Of a stretch of DNA of 64,000 nt, positions 7,839 through 15,732 are shown piece after piece (within the stretch, counting starts at the first letter, position 1; every line of letters starts with the position of its first letter). The stretch comes from Aequorivita sinensis (GTDB lineage: Bacteria; Bacteroidota; Bacteroidia; Flavobacteriales; Flavobacteriaceae). The notes beneath the pieces were generated by a model. The model saw only the letters and a list, made by a program, of their open reading frames with translations. It did not search any database and was not told the DNA's origin. The stretch lies in the NCBI RefSeq assembly GCF_006346335.1, contig NZ_VDMC01000006.1, positions 62,001-126,000 on the forward strand, in the 5' to 3' direction. The position numbers and the translations under genes were made by a program.

Positions 7839-10190
7839 TTAATCGGAACTGTCTAAATGAAAACCAATTCCTATAAAAAATCGAAGTTTATTAATATTGT
7901 TTACATAGGACATATCGAAGTTTACCGGCCCTAAAATAGAATTATATGAAAAAGTTGCCCCGGTGGACATTAAAATACTAGGCTGATCAAGATCTGACCA
8001 TTTTCCTTTGTTAGAAAACGCATCTCCTATGTAATCCTTAAAATCTCCAAACCCAACGGAAGCAACATTAAAATGTGGTGTTATATATACTTTGTGCATT
8101 ACATTAATTTGCGTTGCCAGATTAAGTTTTATAAATTGACTCATCACCAACTCTTTGTCTTGCAAGCCAGGGAAAATGTAGAAATCACTTCTAGCAGATC
8201 TTAAATTCCCGCCTAAGGAATATTTTGAGTTAAGCGTTAAACCTGAATACAATTTCTCCTCAGTCGATTCGGCATCGTCTATCGTAAAGTGTCCTGCAGC
8301 ACCGATAATAGCGGTAACAATATTAGACACTGGAAATCTTTTCTCATAATCAACCCCCAATCTAGTAAACCCATTGGTGTCGCCATTGTAATCTGGAATT
8401 GTTTTATCTGTAAAATTCACCTTTAAATTTCCAAGCAACGATCTTCCTACCCAACCTTTAAACTCCGAACCTTCAGTAGCAAAAAACACTTTATTCATAC
8501 TATTAGATTTGTAGTGAGCATAAAGTTCTACATCGTAATTATCATACATACTAAACTTAAAAATATTCTCATTTAAGTTCGGGTTTATAGTTGGTTTTAT
8601 ATTCGTGTTGTGATATCTTACACCAAGCCCCACGTAGCTACGCATAGGACTAATATTCCAATTAACCTGATTGTTAAAGGAATGGTATCTGTTTCTTACA
8701 TTCTCAACATAGTCTCCTTGTAGATATACTTTTTGCTTTTTTTGTTCGCCATATAATTCTGCTCGCCACCACCAATTGCGATTTTTACTGAAATTCTTTT
8801 GATACTGAAGGCGAAGTTTTGGCTGTTCGGCAATATCGGCAGTAATTACAGTTCGTGATGCATCGCCTAATAAATTTCGACCCGTGTAATTTAATACAAC
8901 TCCAATCCCGTTATACCCATCGTAATGCAAGCCACCTTTCAGTTGATGCGGCGACCTTTCAACTGCGTTAAAGTTTAACTCAACAGCATCACTATTTATA
9001 TCAATATCGTATGCTATTTGAGTAAAGATCGTCGTTCCCATGGCTCTATTTACACCTTCTATTACTTCATTTACATTATAAGGGGTATCGGTTTCTAAAT
9101 TTAAATGAGCTTTTACCAAGGCAAGGTTAGCGTCACTCACGCCGTTATAGGTAATAGTGTCAAAACTAAATTTATCTCTTGGTTTTGGAGGATTAACTTT
9201 TATCTGTTCGTAGTTTTTCAGCATTTTCGCCAAAGCTCTAAGCGTATCCATCTTTTCTAGTACAGCTTGTTTTCCATTTTCATAAAGAATATTAGCCTTA
9301 TCGAAATCTGCTGAGGAATAGGAAAGCTTACCGCTATGATCTATTAAAACATCACATAACTCTCTGTTTTGGGGTCTTTTTTTATTACTATTTAGCATAG
9401 TAGTTTGTGACATTAAAGCGGGAAGGCTTTGTAACTTTTCCTTTGTAAAAGGCACGTCGCCAACGTCACTACCAATAATAATATCGGCACCCATTCTTTT
9501 TGCCACATCTACTGGAAAGTTATTTAAAAGCCCACCATCTATCAAGAGGGTTTCTTTGTAATCTACCGCTTGAAAAACTCCTGGAATAGACATACTAGCG
9601 CGCATAGCAAGTGCTAACGAACCCTTGCTTAAAACAAGCTCTTTTCCGTTGACTATATCGGTTGCAATTGCCCTATACGGAATTGCCAAATCGTCGAAAT
9701 TTGTAACGTCGTAAACTGGGAAGGTTAATAGCGTAATAAGTTCTCGAAGACCCTGGTCGTTTACTAAAAAGTTACCTAGTTTAAGGCTACCATCCATCCA
9801 ATCCATTTCGATGGCATAGCGTCCAAACTCTGCTTTCTCTTCCACGCTAACATCTTTTAGGGCCACGCCGCCACCAATCAAATTATCCCATTCGGTCTTT
9901 TTTAGAATATTTGTAATACTATCTCCAGAATATCCCATTGCGTATAAAGCGCCAACAATACTCCCCATGCTATTCCCAATAATTAAGTCTGGCACTATCC
10001 CTAATGAATCTAAAACCTGTAAAGTGGGTACGTGAGCTATTCCCTTTGCCCCTCCACCACTTAGAACCAATGCTACCTTTGGTTTTTTACCTTGGAAAGA
10101 TTTCTTTTTGAAATTTGTAGAATCCTGCGAGTGAGCTATAAATTGCACAAATAGCAAAAAGGCCGTAAAAAATAGTAATTGTCTTCTCAT
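7839..10190 (-). CDS. Patatin-like phospholipase with POTRA/outer-membrane barrel domain
   Basis: 783 residues from the ATG at 10190 (MRRQLLFFTAFLLFVQFIAHS is a signal peptide). The patatin domain has the oxyanion loop SGGGAKG (about 45-50), the nucleophile elbow GNSMG (Ser about 74) and the catalytic IDGG (about 218), so the Ser-Asp dyad is intact. A POTRA-like segment (about 345-400) and a C-terminal beta-rich region ending in GFHLDSSD follow, typical of the surface-antigen/BamA-like barrel. This arrangement recalls PlpD-type (type Vd) secretion, although here the passenger carries a separate POTRA and barrel. Predicted activity is lipid acyl hydrolysis at the cell surface; the substrate is unknown. 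Confidence 0.9.
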   Translation of the reverse strand: MRRQLLFFTAFLLFVQFIAHSQDSTNFKKKSFQGKKPKVALVLSGGGAKGIAHVPTLQVLDSLGIVPDLIIGNSMGSIVGALYAMGYSGDSITNILKKTEWDNLIGGGVALKDVSVEEKAEFGRYAIEMDWMDGSLKLGNFLVNDQGLRELITLLTFPVYDVTNFDDLAIPYRAIATDIVNGKELVLSKGSLALAMRASMSIPGVFQAVDYKETLLIDGGLLNNFPVDVAKRMGADIIIGSDVGDVPFTKEKLQSLPALMSQTTMLNSNKKRPQNRELCDVLIDHSGKLSYSSADFDKANILYENGKQAVLEKMDTLRALAKMLKNYEQIKVNPPKPRDKFSFDTITYNGVSDANLALVKAHLNLETDTPYNVNEVIEGVNRAMGTTIFTQIAYDIDINSDAVELNFNAVERSPHQLKGGLHYDGYNGIGVVLNYTGRNLLGDASRTVITADIAEQPKLRLQYQKNFSKNRNWWWRAELYGEQKKQKVYLQGDYVENVRNRYHSFNNQVNWNISPMRSYVGLGVRYHNTNIKPTINPNLNENIFKFSMYDNYDVELYAHYKSNSMNKVFFATEGSEFKGWVGRSLLGNLKVNFTDKTIPDYNGDTNGFTRLGVDYEKRFPVSNIVTAIIGAAGHFTIDDAESTEEKLYSGLTLNSKYSLGGNLRSARSDFYIFPGLQDKELVMSQFIKLNLATQINVMHKVYITPHFNVASVGFGDFKDYIGDAFSNKGKWSDLDQPSILMSTGATFSYNSILGPVNFDMSYVNNINKLRFFIGIGFHLDSSD

Positions 10191-10503
10191 ACTCAATTAT
10201 ATATGTGAATATAGAGAAAAAAGAGATTTAAGCATCGGTTATTGCATTATTTCAACAGAATAACAACTAAATTGTGATTTTTATAGTTTTTTACACACAA
10301 TTAACTTGAAAGTTTTAAAAAATCATAATCGATTAATTTTATTTTAAACTACTAGAATCCTTTTTTAAAATTCCTCCCAAAACTTATTTTATAATGTATT
10401 TTTGAAGTATAGTATAAAGCGCTAATAGAAATTACTTGATGGTTTTTAACCTTGAGTTTCTTAGGCAACAATTCTCAAACCCGAAAGAATATTTATTTTT
10501 AGA
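10191..10503. promoter_or_regulatory. Divergent intergenic region between patatin gene and Crp/Fnr gene
   Basis: About 310 bp, very AT-rich, no gene. TATTTTTG at 10397-10404 fits the -7 consensus and would give the Crp/Fnr gene a leader of roughly 95 bases, but no well-spaced TTG is seen upstream. No TGTAAC-N4-GTTACA site is present, so autoregulation by that box is not supported. Confidence 0.4.
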
Positions 10504-11136
10504 ATGATTGAAGACCTAAAACAAAGCTACGGACATCTTTTTGAAGATGATTTACTCAACGAAATTATGGAGGTTGGGGTTATTAAGGAAGTCCCGGAAG
10601 GTTCTAAAATGATGGATATAGGCGATTACGTAAAATCTATGCCGCTGCTAATTTCTGGAGCAATCAAAATTTTAAGAGAAAATAATGAAGGCGATGAGCT
10701 CCTACTCTATTATTTAGAAAAAGGAGAAACTTGTTCAATGACTATGACGTGTTGCCTCGGCCAAAAACAAAGTGAAATTCGAGCCATAGCCGAAACGGAT
10801 GCCAAACTAATAATGGTTCCCGTTCAAAAGATGGAAGAATGGACTTCTAAATACAAATCGTGGCGAAATTTTGTTTTTGAAAGTTATCACAACAGAATAA
10901 ATGAACTTTTGGCTACCTTGGATAGTATTGCTTTTCAGCAAATGGATGAAAGGCTGGCACAGTACTTACGCGAAAAATCTAGGGTAAATAAAAGCGAGAT
11001 TATAAAAAACACCCATCAAGAAATTGCTTACGACCTCAATACTTCCCGAGTAGTAATTTCAAGATTGCTTAAAAAAATGGAGCAAATGGGAAAAATTGAA
11101 CTGGGCAGAAATTATCTAAAAATTTTAAACTTATAA
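10504..11136 (+). CDS. Crp/Fnr family transcriptional regulator
   Basis: 210 residues: an N-terminal cyclic-nucleotide-binding-like beta barrel (about 20-120), a long dimerisation helix (about 125-150) and a C-terminal winged helix with recognition region THQEIAYDLNTSRVVISRLLKKM (about 170-192). The barrel lacks the cAMP phosphate cassette but has a Cys group, C77 and the pair C83-C84 (TCSMTMTCCLG), a plausible site for redox or persulfide sensing. It is followed directly by a TauE-type exporter whose promoter has a perfect TGTAAC-N4-GTTACA site. The same site recurs at four more promoters in the window. I infer this protein is the activator of those genes; the signal is not shown. Confidence 0.9.
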   Translation: MIEDLKQSYGHLFEDDLLNEIMEVGVIKEVPEGSKMMDIGDYVKSMPLLISGAIKILRENNEGDELLLYYLEKGETCSMTMTCCLGQKQSEIRAIAETDAKLIMVPVQKMEEWTSKYKSWRNFVFESYHNRINELLATLDSIAFQQMDERLAQYLREKSRVNKSEIIKNTHQEIAYDLNTSRVVISRLLKKMEQMGKIELGRNYLKILNL

Positions 11137-11142
11137 TCTATG

Positions 11143-11187
11143 TGTAACACTTGTTACAACACAGGCTGTTTTAAAAGATTACTTTTG
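11143..11187 (+). promoter_or_regulatory. Crp/Fnr-type box and promoter of the TauE/SafE gene
   Basis: TGTAACACTTGTTACA (11143-11158) has perfect 6-base arms. TACTTTTG (11180-11187) fits the TAnnTTTG -7 box. Centre-to-centre distance is 33 bp, which puts the box near -41, the class II activator position. The ATG follows at 11204. Confidence 0.75.
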
Positions 11188-11203
11188 GCGTAAGTTTAAA
11201 ATT

Positions 11204-12013
11204 ATGGAATTAATAGAAGTTTTTGGATATATAAGTGCCTTAGCAATTGGAATTTCTTTAGGTATTATTGGCGGTGGTGGTTCTATATTAGCCGTTCCCG
11301 TTTTGGCGTATTTATTTTCGATAGACGAAAAAGCAGCGACAGCCTATTCGCTATTTATTGTTGGAGCTAGTGCTTTGGTAGGCGGAGTAAAACAACATCT
11401 TAAAGGTTTTGTAGATTGGCGAACCGCTATTGTATTCGGGATTCCTTCGATTGCCGGTGTATCTTTAGTGAGGTATTTTGTAATTCCTGTTCTACCTGAA
11501 GTTTTGTTTAGCATTGGCGATTTTGAACTCACCAGAAGAATGGGAATGTTTGGCTTTTTTGCGCTACTAATGATTCCCGCAGCTTTCTCTATGCTAAAGC
11601 CTAAAAAAGATGTTGCTGTAAATAAGAATACTGAAATAAAATACAACTACCCCTTAATCCTTCTTGAAGGGTTGCTAGTAGGTGCTATTACAGGCTTGAT
11701 TGGTGCTGGTGGCGGATTTTTAATTATTCCTGCCTTAGTGATTTTAGCAAAAGTTGAAATGAAAGTTGCTGTGGGAACCTCTTTAATAATCATCGCTTTT
11801 AAATCACTACTCGGTTTCTTTTTAGGAGATGCGCTAACAATGAATATCGATTGGCCTTTCTTAATGCTTTTCACCGGAATATCATTTGTAGGTATTTTTA
11901 TCGGTAGTTATTTAAGCAATTTCATCGACGGGAAGAAGCTTAAAAAAGCTTTCGGTTATTTCATATTTGCCATGGCTTTCTTCATTTTCTATATGGAGTT
12001 TGTTGTAAAGTGA
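11204..12013 (+). CDS. Sulfite exporter TauE/SafE family protein
   Basis: 269-residue polytopic membrane protein with two repeats of the family pattern: GIIGGGGSILAVPVLAYL near residue 22 and GLIGAGGGFLIIPALVIL near residue 165, separated by hydrophobic helices. The family exports sulfite and related sulfur oxyanions across the inner membrane. It lies between a Crp/Fnr regulator and, further on, a CstB-like persulfide dioxygenase whose product is sulfite or thiosulfate, so sulfite export during sulfide/persulfide detoxification is a reasonable inference. It has its own Crp/Fnr-type box. A long repeat tract begins immediately at its stop codon. Confidence 0.9.
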   Translation: MELIEVFGYISALAIGISLGIIGGGGSILAVPVLAYLFSIDEKAATAYSLFIVGASALVGGVKQHLKGFVDWRTAIVFGIPSIAGVSLVRYFVIPVLPEVLFSIGDFELTRRMGMFGFFALLMIPAAFSMLKPKKDVAVNKNTEIKYNYPLILLEGLLVGAITGLIGAGGGFLIIPALVILAKVEMKVAVGTSLIIIAFKSLLGFFLGDALTMNIDWPFLMLFTGISFVGIFIGSYLSNFIDGKKLKKAFGYFIFAMAFFIFYMEFVVK

Positions 12014-12152
12014 GAGGTGAGAGGTTAGAAGTATGACTTAGGACGGGAGGACGTAGGACGTTGGACGGGAGGACGTAGGACGTAGGACGGGAGGACGTAG
12101 GACGTAGGACGTTGGACGTAGGACGTTGGACGTTGGACGTAGGACGCAAGAT
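12011..12152 (+). repeat. Long 7/8-bp tandem repeat tract (GTWGGAC / GGGAGGAC units)
   Basis: The tract begins at the stop codon of the TauE gene with GAGAGGT-type units and runs into about 15 units of GTAGGAC or GTTGGAC (7 bp) interspersed with GGGAGGAC (8 bp). It is purine-rich on the coding strand of the preceding gene. It has no reading-frame meaning: the minus-strand frame over it gives only a repetitive RPTSNVL peptide. Same sequence style as the tracts at 548, 1041 and 38305. Confidence 0.85.
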
Positions 12153-12243
12153 GTAAAGCTTATTGTTTTCTGTAAAGTTTTTTTCGTTTAATTTCATCTT
12201 AATACCTTTTTTTTCAACTTAAGAGTATAGCACAGTCCCCTTT

Positions 12244-12288
12244 TGTAACCTAGGTTACTGCCCCACATAAATTTCAGTCATATTTTTG
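12244..12288 (+). promoter_or_regulatory. Crp/Fnr-type box and promoter of the HMA protein gene
   Basis: TGTAACCTAGGTTACT (12244-12259) contains a perfect 14-bp palindrome. TATTTTTG (12281-12288) is the -7 box, 33 bp away centre to centre. The ATG is at 12331. Confidence 0.75.
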
Positions 12289-12330
12289 AACATAATTAAA
12301 TCCCAAAGGTTTACTTTAAAATAAAAAAAT

Positions 12331-12600
12331 ATGAAAAACTCAATTACAGTACAGAATTTAAAGTGCGGTGGATGTGCAAATACTATCACAAACAACCTAT
12401 CTAGATTTGAAAATATAAGTGAAGTGCAAGTAGATGTAGAATCAAGCACAATTTCGTTTGAATCTGCCGATACTGAAGAAATATGGAAAGTAAAAGAAAA
12501 ACTAAAAAGCTTAGGCTACCCATCAGTAGACGACGCTAACTCACTTACTTCAAAAGCGAAATCGTTTGTAAGTTGCGCGACTGGGAAAATGTCTAGTTAG
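12331..12600 (+). CDS. Heavy-metal-associated (HMA) domain protein
   Basis: 89 residues. The N-terminal ferredoxin-like HMA fold has the metal-binding CxxC motif at C12-C15 (KCGGCANTI) and ends with the usual LKSLGYP. A 20-residue tail contains one more Cys (SFVSCATGK). Stand-alone HMA proteins bind Cu(I) or similar soft metals in the cytoplasm and hand them to ATPases or regulators. No P-type ATPase is nearby. It sits in the sulfur block and carries the same Crp/Fnr-type promoter box as its neighbours, so it may serve thiol/persulfide or copper homeostasis in that regulon. Confidence 0.85.
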   Translation: MKNSITVQNLKCGGCANTITNNLSRFENISEVQVDVESSTISFESADTEEIWKVKEKLKSLGYPSVDDANSLTSKAKSFVSCATGKMSS

Positions 12601-12928
12601 ATTTTAGATGAAAAATTAATTACTGGATTCTTTTCTTTAAAAACTCCGAAATTACTTTTTTCAAACCTATAAAAATCAATTTTCTCACCCTTTGTAACCT
12701 GAGTTACTGTACTTTATTATTTATTATCTTACCTTTAATAATTATAAGGAAATAGATATTAACTAAGGAAAAAATTGAAAAATTCATTCTGCAGTATTAC
12801 TCTAGATTTTTAAGAATTAAACAAAACTGAATAAAAGCAAACAAGACTAAAGAAAACCACAAAGTCAAAGAATTAAGTAGAAAAGACACATCTTTTCTCT
12901 CTATTCTCTGCTCTTAAAAAAACTAATT
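12601..12928 (+). promoter_or_regulatory. Crp/Fnr-type box, promoter and long leader of the cstB-like gene
   Basis: TGTAACCTGAGTTACT (12693-12708) lies 33 bp, centre to centre, from TACCTTTA (12730-12737), a one-mismatch -7 box. This would give a leader of nearly 190 bases before the ATG at 12929. I see no strong hairpin or riboswitch pattern in the leader, only A-rich sequence and a pyrimidine stretch at 12888-12915. Confidence 0.7.
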
Positions 12929-14272
12929 ATGAAAATAAAACAATTTGAATACGAGCCACTTTCACATTTTTCGTATGCTATTATAAGCGATGGAAAAATG
13001 GCCTTAGTGGATCCAGAAAGAAATCCGCAACAGTATTATAAATATGCCGAAGAGAACAACGCTGAAATAGTTGCCGTTTTTGAAACGCACCCTCACGCCG
13101 ATTTTGTGAGTTCGCATCTTCAGATTCATAAAGAAACTGGAGCAACCTTATATTGCAGCCAAAAGACTGGGGCCGATTACCCACATCAAGCTTTTGACGA
13201 TGGTGATGAAGTTAAAATTGGAAATGCTAATTTTAAAGCTATAAATACTCCAGGACATTCCCCAGATAGTGTAACGTTTGTAGCTACGGAAGGCGACAAA
13301 ACAGCAATGTTTACAGGTGACACACTTTTTGTAGGAGATGTAGGTCGTCCAGATTTACGTGAAAACGCAGGTCACGTAAAAGCTAAGCGTGAAGAATTGG
13401 CGAAAATGATGTTTGACACTATTCAGAATAAATTCACTCATCTACCGGATAACGCATATGTATACCCAGCTCACGGGGCAGGTTCTTTATGTGGAAAAGG
13501 AATGAGTGCAGACGCAACTTCTAGTACTTTAGGAAATGAGCGTATGGGCAACTGGGCCTTCAAAAAACAAACAGAAGAGCAGTTTGTAAATCACTTATTA
13601 GACTCTCAACCTTTTATCCCACACTATTTTGGGTATAATGTTGATGTAAATAAAAACGGTGCAAAAAACCTCAGAACTTCTCTAGGTGAAATCGATCTTA
13701 AATTAAATGTTACTGAATTAGATAACGATTTATTAATCGTTGACATTAGAGATGAAAAGGATTTTAAGAAGAATCATATTGCTGGAAGTATAAACATTAT
13801 GGCTACTTCTGATACTTCCAAATTTGAAACTTGGTTAGGATCTATTGTTCGCCCAGATGAGAAATTTCAAATAGTAGTTGATTCTATAGACAATGTTGAA
13901 AAAATCCTTCAGCGTACTGCTAAAATTGGATATGAAGCGAATTTAGTTTCTATAAGTACACTTGCGGAAAAAGCTTTAGAAAAATCTGATAGATTAAATG
14001 TAGATGAATTCAAGCAAAATCTGAAAGACTATACTATAGTTGATATTCGTAATGAAAGTGAATTTTTGGAAGGGAAGTTTTTCGACGATGCTATTACCAT
14101 TCCGCTACACCAATTACGCGAAAAAGTAGGTGAAATACCTACAGATAAACCGATAGTGGTTCACTGTGCAGGAGGTTACCGAAGTGCAGCTGGCTCAAGT
14201 ATTCTTGAAAAAGAATTAAACGCAAAAAATGTTTTTGACCTCAGCGACGATGTAAACGACTTTAAGAATTAA
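12929..14272 (+). CDS. CstB-like persulfide dioxygenase-rhodanese fusion
   Basis: 447 residues in three parts. Residues 1-250 are a metallo-beta-lactamase fold with THPHADFVSSH (about 52-62), TPGHSPDS, TGDTLFVGDVGRPDL and YPAHGAGSLCG, the metal ligands of ETHE1-type persulfide dioxygenases. Residues about 255-345 are a rhodanese-like domain without an active-site Cys (IVVDSIDNVEKI). Residues about 350-447 are a second rhodanese with the loop VHCAGGYRSA (Cys about 412). This dioxygenase / pseudo-rhodanese / rhodanese order and the length match S. aureus CstB, which oxidises persulfides to thiosulfate or sulfite in the cytoplasm. It lies near a TauE exporter, with the YeeE/YedE pair at 35 kb, all with the same promoter box. 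Confidence 0.88.
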   Translation: MKIKQFEYEPLSHFSYAIISDGKMALVDPERNPQQYYKYAEENNAEIVAVFETHPHADFVSSHLQIHKETGATLYCSQKTGADYPHQAFDDGDEVKIGNANFKAINTPGHSPDSVTFVATEGDKTAMFTGDTLFVGDVGRPDLRENAGHVKAKREELAKMMFDTIQNKFTHLPDNAYVYPAHGAGSLCGKGMSADATSSTLGNERMGNWAFKKQTEEQFVNHLLDSQPFIPHYFGYNVDVNKNGAKNLRTSLGEIDLKLNVTELDNDLLIVDIRDEKDFKKNHIAGSINIMATSDTSKFETWLGSIVRPDEKFQIVVDSIDNVEKILQRTAKIGYEANLVSISTLAEKALEKSDRLNVDEFKQNLKDYTIVDIRNESEFLEGKFFDDAITIPLHQLREKVGEIPTDKPIVVHCAGGYRSAAGSSILEKELNAKNVFDLSDDVNDFKN

Positions 14273-14294
14273 GGTTAATCGATTAATTATTTAG

Positions 14295-14325
14295 AAAGGA
14301 CGTTTTAAAAACGTCCTTTCTTTAT
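14295..14325 (+). terminator. Rho-independent terminator after the cstB-like gene
   Basis: AAAGGACGTTTT and AAAACGTCCTTT form a perfect 12-bp stem followed by CTTTATTTT. It separates this gene from cydAB. Confidence 0.8.
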
Positions 14326-14330
14326 TTTAA

Positions 14331-14373
14331 TAGTAATTATTACTAAATCATTGATTTCGATTTCATAAATTTG
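14331..14373 (+). promoter_or_regulatory. cydAB promoter with palindrome TAGTAATTATTACTA
   Basis: A perfect 15-bp palindrome at 14331-14345 precedes TAAATTTG (14366-14373), a full TAnnTTTG match 22 bases before the cydA ATG. The palindrome differs from the TGTAAC boxes in spacing, and its centre is 31.5 bp from the -7 box. It is a likely operator for a different regulator. Confidence 0.5.
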
Positions 14374-14395
14374 AGTGACCAACTCTCAATCAGTT

Positions 14396-15730
14396 ATGGA
14401 AGACATGATTTTTTACGATAGGATGCAGTTTGCATTTACTATCACTTTCCACTATTTATTTCCGCAATTAACTATGGGACTATCCCTGATGATAGTCTAT
14501 TTTAAATGGAAATTCTTAAGAACTCAAATTGATAAATACAACGATGCTGCAAAGTTTTGGATGAAGATATTCGCTCTTAATTTTGCAATGGGAGTGGTAA
14601 CAGGAATCCCAATGGAATTTCAATTTGGAACAAATTGGGCTAAATTTTCTGAGCTTACGGGAGGAATTATTGGGCAAACCCTTGCTATGGAAGGGATGTT
14701 TTCGTTTTTCCTTGAATCTTCATTTTTAGGATTGTTTCTATTTGGAGAAAAACTACTTGGACAAAAACTTCATTTTTTAACTGGCTTCTTGGTTTTCCTT
14801 GGTTCTTGGGCTAGTGGATATTTAATTATTGCAACCCATTCGTGGATGCAACACCCAGTGGGTTATGAAATATTAGAAAACGGAAAATTTGTTCTCAATA
14901 ACTTTGGTGCATTGTTTTCCAATCCTTGGCTGCTACCCTCATTCTTACACAATCAAATGGGATCTTTAATCACCTCTTCTTTTGTAGTTGCAGGAGTTGG
15001 TGCATTTTATATCCTAAACAATAAACACAGTGAATTTGGAAAGCTCTTTGTGAAGACTGGAGTTATTTTTGGTTTGGTTTCTAGCCTATTAGTCGCTTTT
15101 CCTACAGGAGATTGGGCAGCAAAAAACGTTGTAAAATATCAGCCAGTAACTTTTGCAGCCATGGAAGGTATTTTCGAAACTGAAGAAGGTGGTTCTGAAA
15201 TTATCTTAATCGGTCAACCCGATGTGGAAAACAAAAAACTAGACAACAAGATTGCAGTTCCGAATATATTGAGCTTTTTAACCTACCAAAAATGGGATGC
15301 AGAGATTAAAGGTCTTAATGAATTCGACGAAAGTGTTTATCCCACAAACATCCCTGGCCTGTACTATTCGTACCACATAATGGTTGGTTTGGGAACTATT
15401 TTTATAGGATTATTACTTTTAGCAGCCGTTCAGTTATTCAGAAAGAAACTTTATAAAACTAAATGGATTCTCTGGTCATTGATGTTTATGATTCCTTTTC
15501 CATATATCGCAAATACTGCAGGTTGGTACACCGCCGAATTGGGAAGGCAGCCGTGGTTGGTTTACAACCTATTAAGAACCGTCGATGGAATTTCCCCAAC
15601 TGTGTCATCAGGAAATACATTATTTACTTTACTTGGATTTATCGGACTTTATTTACTGCTAGGGCTATTGTTTTTAATGCTCGCTGGAAAAATTATCTAT
15701 AAAGGTCCTGAAACCACTAAACTCAACTAA
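14396..15730 (+). CDS. cydA: Cytochrome bd ubiquinol oxidase subunit I
   Basis: 444 residues from the ATG at 14396 (MEDMIFYDRMQFAFTITFHYLFPQLTMG). A GTG 21 bases upstream would sit directly on the -7 box and is rejected. The His in FTITFHYLFPQL and later His/Met/Glu residues (GMFSFFLESSFLG, the GRQPW segment near the end) are the haem-binding positions of CydA. The Q loop is short, as is common outside proteobacteria. With CydB it forms a high-affinity terminal oxidase in the inner membrane that keeps working in the presence of sulfide. It sits directly after the persulfide dioxygenase gene, which fits respiration under sulfide or low oxygen. Confidence 0.95.
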   Translation: MEDMIFYDRMQFAFTITFHYLFPQLTMGLSLMIVYFKWKFLRTQIDKYNDAAKFWMKIFALNFAMGVVTGIPMEFQFGTNWAKFSELTGGIIGQTLAMEGMFSFFLESSFLGLFLFGEKLLGQKLHFLTGFLVFLGSWASGYLIIATHSWMQHPVGYEILENGKFVLNNFGALFSNPWLLPSFLHNQMGSLITSSFVVAGVGAFYILNNKHSEFGKLFVKTGVIFGLVSSLLVAFPTGDWAAKNVVKYQPVTFAAMEGIFETEEGGSEIILIGQPDVENKKLDNKIAVPNILSFLTYQKWDAEIKGLNEFDESVYPTNIPGLYYSYHIMVGLGTIFIGLLLLAAVQLFRKKLYKTKWILWSLMFMIPFPYIANTAGWYTAELGRQPWLVYNLLRTVDGISPTVSSGNTLFTLLGFIGLYLLLGLLFLMLAGKIIYKGPETTKLN

Positions 15731-15732
15731 CT

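Noticed and set aside
10191-10503. Autoregulatory Crp/Fnr box upstream of the regulator gene
   Set aside because: No TGTAAC-N4-GTTACA-like sequence found there.
11982-12197. Minus-strand 71-codon frame with repeated RPTSNVL
   Set aside because: It is the translation of the 7/8-bp tandem repeat tract and has no start context.
12738-12928. Riboswitch in the long leader of the cstB-like gene
   Set aside because: The leader is A-rich with no convincing paired elements or known aptamer core.
14375-14395. GTG start for cydA
   Set aside because: It abuts the TAAATTTG -7 box; the conserved start MEDMIFYDRMQF is at 14396.
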